Of a DNA stretch of 64,000 nucleotides, positions 44,421-52,778 are shown one piece after another (positions within the stretch are counted from its first letter, which is position 1; every line of letters starts with the position of its first letter). A program made the position numbers and the translations under genes. The notes beneath the pieces were generated by a model, which saw nothing but the letters and a program-made list of their open reading frames with translations, had not been told where the DNA came from and searched no databases. This DNA comes from Shimia aestuarii (GTDB lineage Bacteria > Pseudomonadota > Alphaproteobacteria > Rhodobacterales > Rhodobacteraceae): NCBI RefSeq assembly GCF_900114635.1, contig NZ_FOTQ01000002.1, positions 62,001-126,000 of the forward strand. The letters are read 5' to 3'.

Positions 44421-44849
44421 TTGACAATTCACGATTTCATGGCCGCCTATCACCGCGTCTGGACCAACCGCGACCCCGAAGGCTTTGCCGATCTGTTCAT
44501 TCCCGGCGGACGTTATCACAACACGCCTTTTCAGGTGCAGACGGGGCGCGCCGAACTGATCGAATACTGGAACCGCATCCTGCTTCAGGAAGACATCCGC
44601 ATGTCGGTCAAGGTGCTGGCGGAAACCGAAACCGGCGGCATCGGTCATTGGAACGTGGATTACCAGGTCGCCTCCGAAGAGCTTTTCGAGATCTGGGCCA
44701 AATCCACCGGCACCGGCCTGCCCGATCGCAAACCCGGCGATCCCCTGCCGCGTCTGACTCTGGACGGCACGCTTCTGGCAGAATTTGCCCCCGACGGACT
44801 GGCCCGCGAGGTTCGTATCTGGTGGCACTCCAACGCCTACATGCCCTGA
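44421..44849 (+). CDS. NTF2-like/SnoaL-type protein, TTG start
   Basis: 142 residues from a TTG at 44421 that has GAGGGG 6-7 bases upstream; an in-frame ATG at 44439 has no ribosome-binding site. NTF2-like fold: N-terminal FMAAYHRVWTNRDPEGFADLF, PGGRYHNTPFQVQTGR and a GHWNVDYQV sheet. The family includes small isomerases, hydrolases and ligand binders. No catalytic His/Asp pair can be assigned with confidence. Confidence 0.8.
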   Translation: MTIHDFMAAYHRVWTNRDPEGFADLFIPGGRYHNTPFQVQTGRAELIEYWNRILLQEDIRMSVKVLAETETGGIGHWNVDYQVASEELFEIWAKSTGTGLPDRKPGDPLPRLTLDGTLLAEFAPDGLAREVRIWWHSNAYMP

Positions 44850-44887
44850 GACTGGCGATCCGGCCACGATCAGGCTAGCGTCGTCTC

Positions 44888-45373
44888 ATGCAGACACTCA
44901 GACCCGCCCGCCATTCCGACGCAAACCGCTGTTTCGCGCTTGAAACCGCCGCCTATGGCGGCCCCGAGGCCGCCTCACTTGAACGCATTTCCAAGCGGAT
45001 TGCCAATTATCCCCGTGGGTTCCTTGTGCTGGAGATCGACGGCAACGTGGTGGGGTTCATCAATTCTGGCTGCGCCCGTGACGTCGAAATGTCCGACGAC
45101 GCGTTCAAGGAACTGATCGGCCATGACCCAGACGCTCCGAACGTGGTTATCCTGTCGGTTGTTGTTGACCCTGCACATCAGGGAACGGGCCTGTCGCGCG
45201 CCCTCATGGTCGAGTTCATCGCCCGGATGCAGGCGATGGGCAAAGAGACGATCCATCTCATCTGCAAGGAACACCACGTTCCGCTCTACGAGAGGTTCGG
45301 CTATGCCTATGACCGCCCCTCGGCCTCAAACCATGGCGGCAAAACGTGGCACGAGATGTCCATGCAGCTGTGA
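44888..45373 (+). CDS. GNAT-family N-acetyltransferase (AANAT-like)
   Basis: 161 residues. Acetyl-CoA motif [19 protein letters not shown] (about 97-115) with the canonical QGTG. The N-terminal [15 protein letters not shown] and the C-terminal [13 protein letters not shown] match the arylalkylamine-like subgroup. The gene is 62 bp upstream of alr and may be co-transcribed, but no functional link to alanine metabolism is proven. Confidence 0.9.
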   Translation: MQTLRPARHSDANRCFALETAAYGGPEAASLERISKRIANYPRGFLVLEIDGNVVGFINSGCARDVEMSDDAFKELIGHDPDAPNVVILSVVVDPAHQGTGLSRALMVEFIARMQAMGKETIHLICKEHHVPLYERFGYAYDRPSASNHGGKTWHEMSMQL

Positions 45374-45434
45374 TCCCTGCGCGTCCGTGGCTTTCCGCTT
45401 GACCTCCGCGCCTCACCCGACAACAAACGCACCC

Positions 45435-46472
45435 ATGGCAACAGCAACTCTGAATATTGACCTCGACGCGCTCATTTCCAACTGGCGGGCGCTGGATGCC
45501 GAAACCGCGTGCGAAACCGCCGCCGTGGTCAAGGCGAACGGCTATGGTCTGGGGGCCGACCGCGTGGCGCGCACCCTGATGAAGATCGGCGTGCGCAAGT
45601 TCTTTGTCGCCGTCGCCGAGGAAGGCGCCGCCCTGCGTCAGGCCGTCGGCCCCGATCCCGAGATCAACATTTTTGGCGGACATATGGCAGGCGACACCGA
45701 CATGATTTCCGACATGGGCCTGACCCCCATGCTTAACTCGGTGGATCAGATCGTGCGCCATGTCGAGGCGCTGCCTGCCCACCCCTTTGGCGTACAGCTT
45801 GACACCGGAATGAACCGGCTTGGCCTTGAACCGGCGGAATGGGCCGCGGTGCGCAACCTCGTGATCGAACGTAACCCGACGCTGATCATGTCGCATCTGG
45901 CCTGCGCCGATGAACCCGAACACCCGATGAACCCGCGCCAACTGGCCACCTTCCACGAGATGACCGACGGGCTCAATGTGCCCCGCTCCCTCGCGGCCAC
46001 GGGCGGCATCCTGCTTGGGTCGGACTATCATTTCGACCTCACCCGCCCCGGCGTTGGCCTTTACGGCGGCATGCCCTTTGTCGAAGCCGCCCCGGTGGCG
46101 GGCCTCTCGATTCCGGTCATTCAAATCCGCGACGTCGCTGAGGGAGAGACGGTCGGCTACTCAAACACATGGATCGCAGACCGCCCCAGCCGCGTCGCCA
46201 CGATTTCCGCAGGCTATGCTGACGGCATCATCCGCGCCATGGGGCCAGAGATTTCCGTCTTCGCAGGCGAGGCACGCTGCAAGGTGATCGGCCGCATCTC
46301 GATGGACCTGATCGCCGTCGATGTCACCGATCTCGACGAAGCACCGTCCCATGTCGAACTCCTGGGCCAACACCAGTCCGTCGACACTGTGGCCGAGGCC
46401 GCAGGCACCATCGGATATGAAATCCTGACCTCGCTCGGGCATCGCTATGCCCGGCGATACCGGGGCGGATGA
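45435..46472 (+). CDS. alr: Alanine racemase
   Basis: 345 residues, PLP-dependent. The PLP Lys is in [14 protein letters not shown] (about 34) and the second catalytic Tyr in [11 protein letters not shown] (about 260). It makes D-alanine for peptidoglycan. The stop overlaps mlaE by 4 bp, so the lipid-transport genes are translationally coupled to cell-wall precursor synthesis. Confidence 0.96.
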   Translation: MATATLNIDLDALISNWRALDAETACETAAVVKANGYGLGADRVARTLMKIGVRKFFVAVAEEGAALRQAVGPDPEINIFGGHMAGDTDMISDMGLTPMLNSVDQIVRHVEALPAHPFGVQLDTGMNRLGLEPAEWAAVRNLVIERNPTLIMSHLACADEPEHPMNPRQLATFHEMTDGLNVPRSLAATGGILLGSDYHFDLTRPGVGLYGGMPFVEAAPVAGLSIPVIQIRDVAEGETVGYSNTWIADRPSRVATISAGYADGIIRAMGPEISVFAGEARCKVIGRISMDLIAVDVTDLDEAPSHVELLGQHQSVDTVAEAAGTIGYEILTSLGHRYARRYRGG

Positions 46473-47254
46473 TGCTCCTGATCCATCCCCTCGCCGCCAT
46501 CGGGCGGCGCACGCTAGCGCTCTTGGCGATGTTGGGCAACGTGACCCTTTTCGTGATCGGCGCCATCACCCATATCTTCCGCCCGCCTTTCTACGGGCGC
46601 GAATTTCTCAACGCGCTCCTGAATATCGGCTGGCTCTCGCTGCCCGTCGTGGGCATGACCGCAATCTTCACCGGCGGTGCGCTCGCCCTGCAGATCTATG
46701 ACGGCTCCTCGCGCTTTTCCGCCGAAGCTGTCGTGCCCCAGATCGTCGCCATCGGCATGGTGCGCGAGTTGGGCCCTGTGCTTGTCGGCCTCATGGTGGC
46801 CGCCCGCGTGACATCATCCATCGCGGCCGAGATCGCCACGATGAAAGTCACCGAACAGATCGACGCGCTGACCACGCTCTCGACCCACCCGATGAAATAT
46901 CTCACTGCCCCGCGCGTGCTTGCCGCATTGCTGGTGGTCCCGGTTCTGGTGGGTGTAGGCGATATCATCGGCATCTATGGCGGCTTTCTCGTGGCCACCG
47001 GCCAGCTTGGCTTCAACCCGGCCAATTACATCCGCAACACCGCCGACTTCCTTGAAGCCTCCGACGTGATCTCTTCGCTGATCAAAGGTTCGGCCTTTGG
47101 CGGCATCGCCGCCGTGATGGGCTGCTATTTCGGCATGAACTCGGGCCGCGGCGCACAGGGCGTCGGACAGGCCACCAAAAGCTCGGTTCAGGCCGCCGCC
47201 GTTCTGATCCTTGCCGCCAACTTCCTGCTCACTTCACTGTTCTTTGCCTCATGA
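46469..47254 (+). CDS. mlaE: MlaE-family lipid ABC transporter permease
   Basis: 261 residues. MlaE/YrbE permease with about six hydrophobic segments and the family core [20 protein letters not shown] (about 94-113), followed by [15 protein letters not shown]. It forms the inner-membrane part of the Mla system, moving phospholipids between membranes. Overlaps mlaF by 4 bp. No mlaD, mlaB or mlaC follows within the window. Confidence 0.95.
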   Translation: MMLLIHPLAAIGRRTLALLAMLGNVTLFVIGAITHIFRPPFYGREFLNALLNIGWLSLPVVGMTAIFTGGALALQIYDGSSRFSAEAVVPQIVAIGMVRELGPVLVGLMVAARVTSSIAAEIATMKVTEQIDALTTLSTHPMKYLTAPRVLAALLVVPVLVGVGDIIGIYGGFLVATGQLGFNPANYIRNTADFLEASDVISSLIKGSAFGGIAAVMGCYFGMNSGRGAQGVGQATKSSVQAAAVLILAANFLLTSLFFAS

Positions 47255-47997
47255 TCACCTTTCAGGACGTCCATAAATCATTCGGCCCCAAAAAGGTGCT
47301 GCGCGGGGTCAACCTCGATATCCCCAAGGGCACGTCCATGGTGATCATCGGCGGCTCCGGCACCGGCAAATCCGTGGCGCTGAAATGTGTGCTTGGCCTG
47401 ATCACACCGGATTCCGGCACGATCATGGTCGACGGCAAAGACGCCACGCAGGGGGACCGCGACGCCTTTCTCGCCCGCTTTGGCATGCTGTTTCAGGGCG
47501 GCGCGCTGTTTGACTCGCTTACCGTCTGGCAAAACGTCGCTTTCCGCCTCCTGCGCGGGTCCTTGAAGCGCCCAAAGCACGAGGCCCGCGAGATCGCCAT
47601 CGAAAAACTGCGCCGCGTCGGCCTCACCCCGGACGTCGCCGATCTCTTCCCGTCCGAACTTTCGGGCGGCATGCAGAAACGGGTGGGTCTGGCCCGCGCC
47701 ATCGCCGCCGAACCCGAGATTATCTTCTTTGACGAGCCCACCACGGGGCTTGATCCGATCATGTCAGGCGTGATCAACGACCTGATCCGCGAGATCGTGG
47801 TCGAAATGGGCGCCACCGCCATGACCATCACCCACGACATGACCTCGGTGCGCGCGATTGCCGACAATGTCGCCATGCTGCATGACGGGGTGATCCAGTG
47901 GACCGGCCCGGTAAGCGAGATGGACAGTTCCGGCGATCCCTACCTGACCCAGTTCATCTCGGGCAGCGCGGACGGGCCAATCGAAGCTGTGCGGTGA
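47251..47997 (+). CDS. mlaF: MlaF-family lipid ABC transporter ATPase
   Basis: 248 residues. Walker A IIGGSGTGKSVALK (about 31-44), signature LSGGMQKRVGLARA (about 139), Walker B EIIFFDEPTTGLD (about 160) and the H-loop THD. It powers the MlaE permease. The C-terminal region after the H-loop (VAMLHDGVIQWTG) is standard. The damaged membrane-protein frame begins at its stop codon. Confidence 0.95.
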   Translation: MITFQDVHKSFGPKKVLRGVNLDIPKGTSMVIIGGSGTGKSVALKCVLGLITPDSGTIMVDGKDATQGDRDAFLARFGMLFQGGALFDSLTVWQNVAFRLLRGSLKRPKHEAREIAIEKLRRVGLTPDVADLFPSELSGGMQKRVGLARAIAAEPEIIFFDEPTTGLDPIMSGVINDLIREIVVEMGATAMTITHDMTSVRAIADNVAMLHDGVIQWTGPVSEMDSSGDPYLTQFISGSADGPIEAVR

Positions 47998-48356
47998 CCA
48001 CCGCGTTACTCTTTCTAATGGTTGCCAGCCCTTTCGCGGCATTCGCATCGGTCGTACTCACCGGGGTCAAACTTCGTAGAACCAGCGACTTGCATTTGAT
48101 GGGAAATGCGTTGTTGGGGTTGCCGGTCTTCGTTTTTTCATAAATCGTCGTTGTGTACTTTCTATCCGGCGCATCTTCCGCTTGGCTAACGCAAAGCTGG
48201 ATACCGGTACTCCCGCTAATCCTAAGCGGAGCAACCATTGTCGGCATCCTCGTGTATAGCCTGATCGCATTCGTTGCTCCTCTTCATTCAATTGTCTCCT
48301 TGATTCTGGTGTCGATCAGCGCCGTCGTAGTTTTTGGAACTATTTATCTGGGTTGA
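47994..48356 (+). pseudogene. Membrane-protein gene broken by an in-frame TAA
   Basis: A frame that begins GTG at 47994, overlapping the mlaF stop, encodes 49 residues (VTTALLFLMVASPFAAFASV...) and meets TAA at 48141. It then continues in the same frame for 70 more residues with three hydrophobic helices (IVVVYFLSGASSAWL...) to the TGA at 48354. The whole would be a 120-residue four-helix membrane protein. Base composition is more AT-rich than the neighbours. The alternative is two small real membrane peptides, with the second starting at a GTG near 48153. Confidence 0.55.
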
Positions 48357-48419
48357 CGAGGTACCGCGAAAACGCTCTCGACGTTGTGTGCTGGTGCAAT
48401 TACTTCAGCCCGGAATCAA

Positions 48420-48476
48420 GGCGTGCCTTGGCACGCCGCCGGGCAGCGCCCGACCGCCCCATGGGCGGGCGCTTTT
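48420..48476 (+). terminator. Paired hairpins, probable terminator after mlaF
   Basis: GGCGTGCC/GGCACGCC (48420-48437) is followed by CCGCCC/GGGCGG flanked by GCGC arms (48446-48472) and then TTTT. The second hairpin with its T run fits an intrinsic terminator of the alr-mlaEF unit; the first is REP-like. Confidence 0.65.
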
Positions 48477-48643
48477 GCAACACCTCCACTCCGCACCACC
48501 GTCAAAAGTACTCGGCACCATCAACCACCCAGCCAAAATCGTTGAAACGCCCACCCGCGGTCGGGCGCCACCCGGCCAATCCCTAACAAAACCCTGCGTA
48601 CCCTCCCTGAATACTACCCAAAAACACGATCCGCGAAATCCAT

Positions 48644-48683
48644 ACCGACGCAATACCGACGTGATACCGACGCAATACCGAAC
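48644..48683. repeat. 11-bp tandem ACCGACGNNAT repeats, locus 2
   Basis: ACCGACGCAAT, ACCGACGTGAT and ACCGACGCAAT in direct succession, then ACCGAAC. It has the same unit length, sequence and CCGAAC end as 19021-19060. It lies 100 bp upstream of the PqiA-like gene. Confidence 0.82.
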
Positions 48684-48782
48684 CTCAATTTCAAACAAAA
48701 TCAGTATCTTAACCCTGATTCGCCCTAACCCACCGCACGCTCCCCGTTGCGCGTGCACCGAAAACCCCCTAGCTGACACCTC

Positions 48783-49211
48783 ATGACCCTGCGCCTTGCC
48801 AACCTCGCCCTTTTGATCCTTTTCCCCATCGCGTGGTTCGCCCCGCTCCTGCGCGCCGGGTTCTTGCCGATATTTGGCCTCTCGGAAATCACCATCATCT
48901 CCGGCCTGCAATCCCTCTGGCACAGCGACGTCGCCCTTGCCCTACTCGTCACCTTCCTCGCCATCTTCGCGCCCTACATGAAGGTCATCGGCATCGCCCT
49001 GATCCAATTCGGCTACCTACGCCGCAAGACCCTGCCCGTGCTGGAATTTCTCGGCAAACTGGCGATGGCTGACGTCTTTCTGATCGCGCTGTACGTGGTG
49101 ATCGTCAAAGGCGCGGGCTATGTCACCGTCGAAACCGGCTGGGGCATTTATCTCTTCACGGGCTGCGTTCTCGCCTCGATCGCGATTAGCCATTTGACGC
49201 GCAAGCGGTAG
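48783..49211 (+). CDS. PqiA-like inner-membrane protein (single-domain)
   Basis: 142 residues and four membrane helices. The C-terminal LEFLGKLAMADVFLIALYVV matches the PqiA core around the conserved GKWSMxDVFVVA segment. The cysteine pairs of full-length PqiA are missing, and the N-terminal half is replaced by one helix pair. PqiA/YebS proteins pair with MCE proteins in lipid transport. No MCE gene is adjacent. Stop TAG overlaps the radA leader. Confidence 0.75.
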   Translation: MTLRLANLALLILFPIAWFAPLLRAGFLPIFGLSEITIISGLQSLWHSDVALALLVTFLAIFAPYMKVIGIALIQFGYLRRKTLPVLEFLGKLAMADVFLIALYVVIVKGAGYVTVETGWGIYLFTGCVLASIAISHLTRKR

Positions 49212-49228
49212 TGGTCCAAAACAAGAAC

Positions 49229-50596
49229 ATGGCCAAGTCAAAAACCCAGTTCACCTGCACCGCCTGCGGCAATGTCACCACCAAATGGGCCGGGCGCTGC
49301 GAAGCCTGTGGCGAATGGAATTCCATTGTCGAAGAGGCCCCGCTCTCCTCCGGTCCCTCCGCCGCCACCCTTGGCACGACGCGCGGCCGCCGCATCGAAC
49401 TCACCGATCTGCGCACCGAGGAGACCCCGCCCCCCCGCACCGTCTCTGGCGTGGCCGAGCTGGACCGGGTGCTGGGCGGCGGTCTGGTCCCGGCCAGCGC
49501 CATTCTCGTGGGCGGTGATCCGGGTATCGGCAAGTCCACCCTGCTCCTGCAGGCCGCAGCAAGATTTGCCCGTATGGGTCTGAAAACAATCTATGTTTCC
49601 GGCGAAGAGGCCAGCGCGCAGGTGCGCATGCGCGCCCAACGTCTTGGGCTCACCCAATCGCCCGTGCAACTCGCCGCCGAAACAAACCTGCGCGACATCC
49701 TCACCACGCTGGATGAGGAACGCCCGCAGCTTGCCATCATCGATTCAATCCAGACCATGTGGTCGGACAGCATCGGTTCCGCCCCTGGTTCCGTGTCACA
49801 GGTCCGCGCCGCCGCCCATGAACTCACCGCGTTCGCCAAGCGCAAAGGCATGGCCGTCATCCTGGTCGGCCACGTCACCAAGGAAGGCCAGATCGCAGGC
49901 CCCCGCGTCGTCGAACACATGGTCGACACCGTGCTTTATTTCGAAGGCGAGCGTGGCCACCAGTTCCGCGTGCTGCGAGCAGTGAAAAACCGCTTCGGCC
50001 CCGCCGATGAAATCGGCGTGTTCGAGATGACCGGCAAGGGGCTCGCCGAAGTTACTAACCCCTCGGCGCTGTTCCTTTCGGATCGTGGCCAGCCCACACC
50101 GGGAAGCGTGGTCTTTGCCGGGATCGAAGGCACCCGCCCCGTCCTGATCGAGCTTCAGGCGCTTGTTGCGCCTTCGCCCCATTCCCAACCCCGCCGCACG
50201 GTTGTCGGCTGGGACGGCGGGCGCCTGGCGATGATTCTCGCGGTGTTAGAGGCGCGCTGCGGCATCCCTTTCGCAGGGCTCGACGTCTATCTCAACGTGG
50301 CCGGGGGCATGAAAATCTCCGAACCGGCCGCCGATCTCGCCGTCGCCGCCGCTTTGCTCTCTGCGCGAGAAGATGCCGCCCTGCCCGCAGATACGGTGGT
50401 TTTTGGCGAAATTAGCCTCTCCGGCGCCCTTCGCGCGGTCGGTCAGACAGAAAACAGGTTGAAAGAAGCCCAAAAACTTGGTTTTTCATCGGCAATTGCT
50501 CCGAAAGGCGGCAAGTCCCTGACCGTGGATGGCATCAAGCTGAACCGGATCACGGATCTGGCCAGCTTTGTGGGCGAAACATTCGGAGCGGGTTAA
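49229..50596 (+). CDS. radA: DNA repair protein RadA
   Basis: 455 residues from the ATG at 49229; a GTG at 49211 is an alternative. N-terminal zinc finger CTACG...CEACGEWN (about 9-33), RecA-like ATPase with GGDPGIGKSTLLL (about 92), the RadA KNRFG motif (about 252) and a C-terminal Lon-like domain. It drives branch migration in recombinational repair. The upstream neighbour PqiA-like gene is coupled only loosely. Confidence 0.95.
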   Translation: MAKSKTQFTCTACGNVTTKWAGRCEACGEWNSIVEEAPLSSGPSAATLGTTRGRRIELTDLRTEETPPPRTVSGVAELDRVLGGGLVPASAILVGGDPGIGKSTLLLQAAARFARMGLKTIYVSGEEASAQVRMRAQRLGLTQSPVQLAAETNLRDILTTLDEERPQLAIIDSIQTMWSDSIGSAPGSVSQVRAAAHELTAFAKRKGMAVILVGHVTKEGQIAGPRVVEHMVDTVLYFEGERGHQFRVLRAVKNRFGPADEIGVFEMTGKGLAEVTNPSALFLSDRGQPTPGSVVFAGIEGTRPVLIELQALVAPSPHSQPRRTVVGWDGGRLAMILAVLEARCGIPFAGLDVYLNVAGGMKISEPAADLAVAAALLSAREDAALPADTVVFGEISLSGALRAVGQTENRLKEAQKLGFSSAIAPKGGKSLTVDGIKLNRITDLASFVGETFGAG

Positions 50597-50640
50597 CCTG
50601 CCCTCCGTCACGAAAAACGGCCCAGAGGGAACGGGAATAC

Positions 50641-51195
50641 ATGGACGGTTTCACCATCATCGACGGCGTCGTCGCAGGCGTCATCATCATCTCCGCGCTG
50701 CTGGCCTATAGCCGCGGCCTCGTACGCGAAGCCATGGCCATTGCAGGATGGGTGGCTGCGGCCATCCTTGCCTTCATGTTCGCGCCGCAGGTGCAACCGC
50801 TGGTCAAGGAAATCCCGGTTGTCGGCGATTATCTCTCGGATAGCTGCGAGTTGTCGATCATCGCCAGCTTTGCGGTGGTCTTTGCCCTGTCTCTCGTGGT
50901 CGTGTCGCTGTTCACACCACTCTTTTCCACGCTGGTCCAGCGCTCGGCGCTCGGCGGTCTGGATCAGGGCATGGGCTTCATCTTCGGCGTTCTGCGCGGC
51001 ATCCTGCTCGTGGCGATTGCCTTCTTTGTCTATGAAACCGTGATCACCTCGCAGAGCATCGCCATGGTCGATGACAGCCGCTCGGCTCAGGTGTTCTCAC
51101 GCATGACACAAAAGATCGAGGATCGCGACCCCGAACAGGCGCTTGGTTGGATCACCACTCAATACGAACAACTGGTCGGTATCTGCGAAAAATAA
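50641..51195 (+). CDS. cvpA: CvpA-family membrane protein
   Basis: 184 residues and four membrane helices: FTIIDGVVAGVIIISALLAY (3-22), a second near 30, a third near 75 and the fourth near 118. CvpA is needed for colicin V production in E. coli and affects envelope permeability; its direct role is unclear. It often lies upstream of purF, as here, with a TAXI gene in between. Confidence 0.92.
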   Translation: MDGFTIIDGVVAGVIIISALLAYSRGLVREAMAIAGWVAAAILAFMFAPQVQPLVKEIPVVGDYLSDSCELSIIASFAVVFALSLVVVSLFTPLFSTLVQRSALGGLDQGMGFIFGVLRGILLVAIAFFVYETVITSQSIAMVDDSRSAQVFSRMTQKIEDRDPEQALGWITTQYEQLVGICEK

Positions 51196-51217
51196 GCAGA
51201 TCTCCCCCCAATTTTCG

Positions 51218-51249
51218 AAGGCCCGCGTTATGCACGCGGGCCTTTTTAC
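51218..51249 (+). terminator. cvpA terminator
   Basis: AAGGCCCGCG and CGCGGGCCTT form a perfect 10-bp stem around TTATGCA, followed by TTT. Confidence 0.88.
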
Positions 51250-51346
51250 TTGGTGCTGAGCGGCTTACCCGTTTCAAACCGCTTTCCCTTGTTCACCCGC
51301 GCCCTGCAAGCTAGCGTTCCTCAACTTGAACAAACAGGCTCAAACA

Positions 51347-52618
51347 ATGCGGTTATGGATTGCAGTCCTACTTATCACGGCGATTCTGGTCCCTGCCGTT
51401 ATCCTGATCGTCCTGCTTCCTCCGAACACGCTTACCTTCGCCGCAGGCCCCAAGGGAGGCGCCTATGCCCAAGTGGCCGAACGCTATCGTGACATCCTCG
51501 CGCGCGACGGAATCGAACTCGAAATCCTCTACACCAACGGTTCGGTCGACAACGCCGCGCTGCTCTCTGGCAGAGAAGCCGACGTGGCCCTGCTTCAAGG
51601 GGGCGTCGAAATAGAAGAAAACGCCGCCGAAGCCATTGCAGGCGTCTTCTATGAACCCATGCTGTTCCTCGTGCAGACCAAGCGCAACATTCCGAAAAAC
51701 CCGGCCCTCTGGCGCGGCATGCGGATCACCAGCGGCCAGATCGGATCGGGCACCCATGTCGCTTTTCAGGATTTTCAGGCCGCCGCGGGCATCGCCTCCG
51801 ACAGCAACGCCAACGCCTATCTCTCGTATGATGCCGCGCTTGAGGCGCTGCAAACGGGTGAGGTGGACATGGCCGTCTTCGTGACCACGATCGATGCGCC
51901 CTACCTTGCCCGTGCCTATGCCGCGGACGATATCGCCTTTCTGTCGATCGACTATGTCGAAACCATCTCCCGGCGCCTCGAATATGCCACCGTCGCCACG
52001 ATACCGAGCGGTGCCATATCGCTCCTGCCGGTGGTGCCGCGCGCCGCGCAACAGGTGCTCGCACTCGAAGCCCGCCTGATCATGACCCCCAACCTGCATC
52101 CCGCACTCATCAACCGGCTGACCATGGCGGCCAAGGAACTGCACTCGGCGCGGGATATCATCACCGGACGCAATACCTTCCCCTCTGTCGAAGGCACCGG
52201 CATGACAGTCAACACGGTGGCCCGCCAACTGATCCAGGAGGGCCCGTCGACGTGGCATCAATGGCTGCCCTACTGGATGGCCGCCCAGCTCAATCGCCTG
52301 CTGCTCTTGACCCTTCCCATATTGCTTATCCTGGTTCCCTTGCTGCGCGTGTTCCCGGCAATCTACGCCTATTTCATGGGGTGGCGGGTCTGGCAGCACT
52401 ATCCGAATATCCGCCAGATCGAAGATGAACTCACCCTGAAACAGGACGCCGACACACTGCAGACCATGGATCAGCAGCTCGAGGCCATGGACAGCCGGAT
52501 CGCCAGCCTGCGCCTCCCCGCCGCCTATCGCCCCGCCGCCTATCACGCCCGGATGCATATCGACCTCGTGCGCAAACGCATCGAGGACAAATACGCCCGC
52601 GAGCATACCGAAACGTAA
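51347..52618 (+). CDS. Membrane-tethered TAXI-family substrate-binding protein
   Basis: 423 residues. An uncleaved-looking N-terminal helix (about 3-27) leads into a TAXI binding domain (AAGPKGGAYAQVAERYRDIL near 36; LFLVQTKRN, SGQIGSGTHVAFQD). A second membrane stretch (about 316-345) is followed by a cytoplasmic tail with a coiled coil (about 360-423). TAXI proteins normally serve 4TM-12TM fused TRAP permeases, but none is in the window. The cytosolic tail suggests a role in sensing or protein contacts rather than plain delivery. Confidence 0.88.
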   Translation: MRLWIAVLLITAILVPAVILIVLLPPNTLTFAAGPKGGAYAQVAERYRDILARDGIELEILYTNGSVDNAALLSGREADVALLQGGVEIEENAAEAIAGVFYEPMLFLVQTKRNIPKNPALWRGMRITSGQIGSGTHVAFQDFQAAAGIASDSNANAYLSYDAALEALQTGEVDMAVFVTTIDAPYLARAYAADDIAFLSIDYVETISRRLEYATVATIPSGAISLLPVVPRAAQQVLALEARLIMTPNLHPALINRLTMAAKELHSARDIITGRNTFPSVEGTGMTVNTVARQLIQEGPSTWHQWLPYWMAAQLNRLLLLTLPILLILVPLLRVFPAIYAYFMGWRVWQHYPNIRQIEDELTLKQDADTLQTMDQQLEAMDSRIASLRLPAAYRPAAYHARMHIDLVRKRIEDKYAREHTET

Positions 52619-52778
52619 TCCTGCCGCGACCACCCCGCCCCTTGATGCATCGTGCCCCGCCCCCTATCTGCGGCACACACGCGCGGGGCCAAGACTTTTG
52701 TGATCCTTTCGTGACATACTGCCCCCGACCCCTTAAGAGGGGCGCAAGCCTGCCCAATCGGATTCGGAGCCACTCGCC

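Larger units (their letters stand above)
48357..48782. other. Gene-free region with hairpins and phased repeats
   Basis: 426 bp with no convincing gene. It contains two adjacent GC-rich hairpins (48420-48476) and 11-bp phased repeats (48644-48683). Codon-level signal is absent in all frames: the longest plus-strand frame has proline- and threonine-rich nonsense composition. Confidence 0.65.

Noticed and set aside
48334-48786. A 150-codon plus-strand frame overlapping hairpins and 11-bp repeats
   Set aside because: Composition is Pro/Thr/Arg-rich with no domain, it runs through a terminator-like hairpin and the repeat array, and has no ribosome-binding site.
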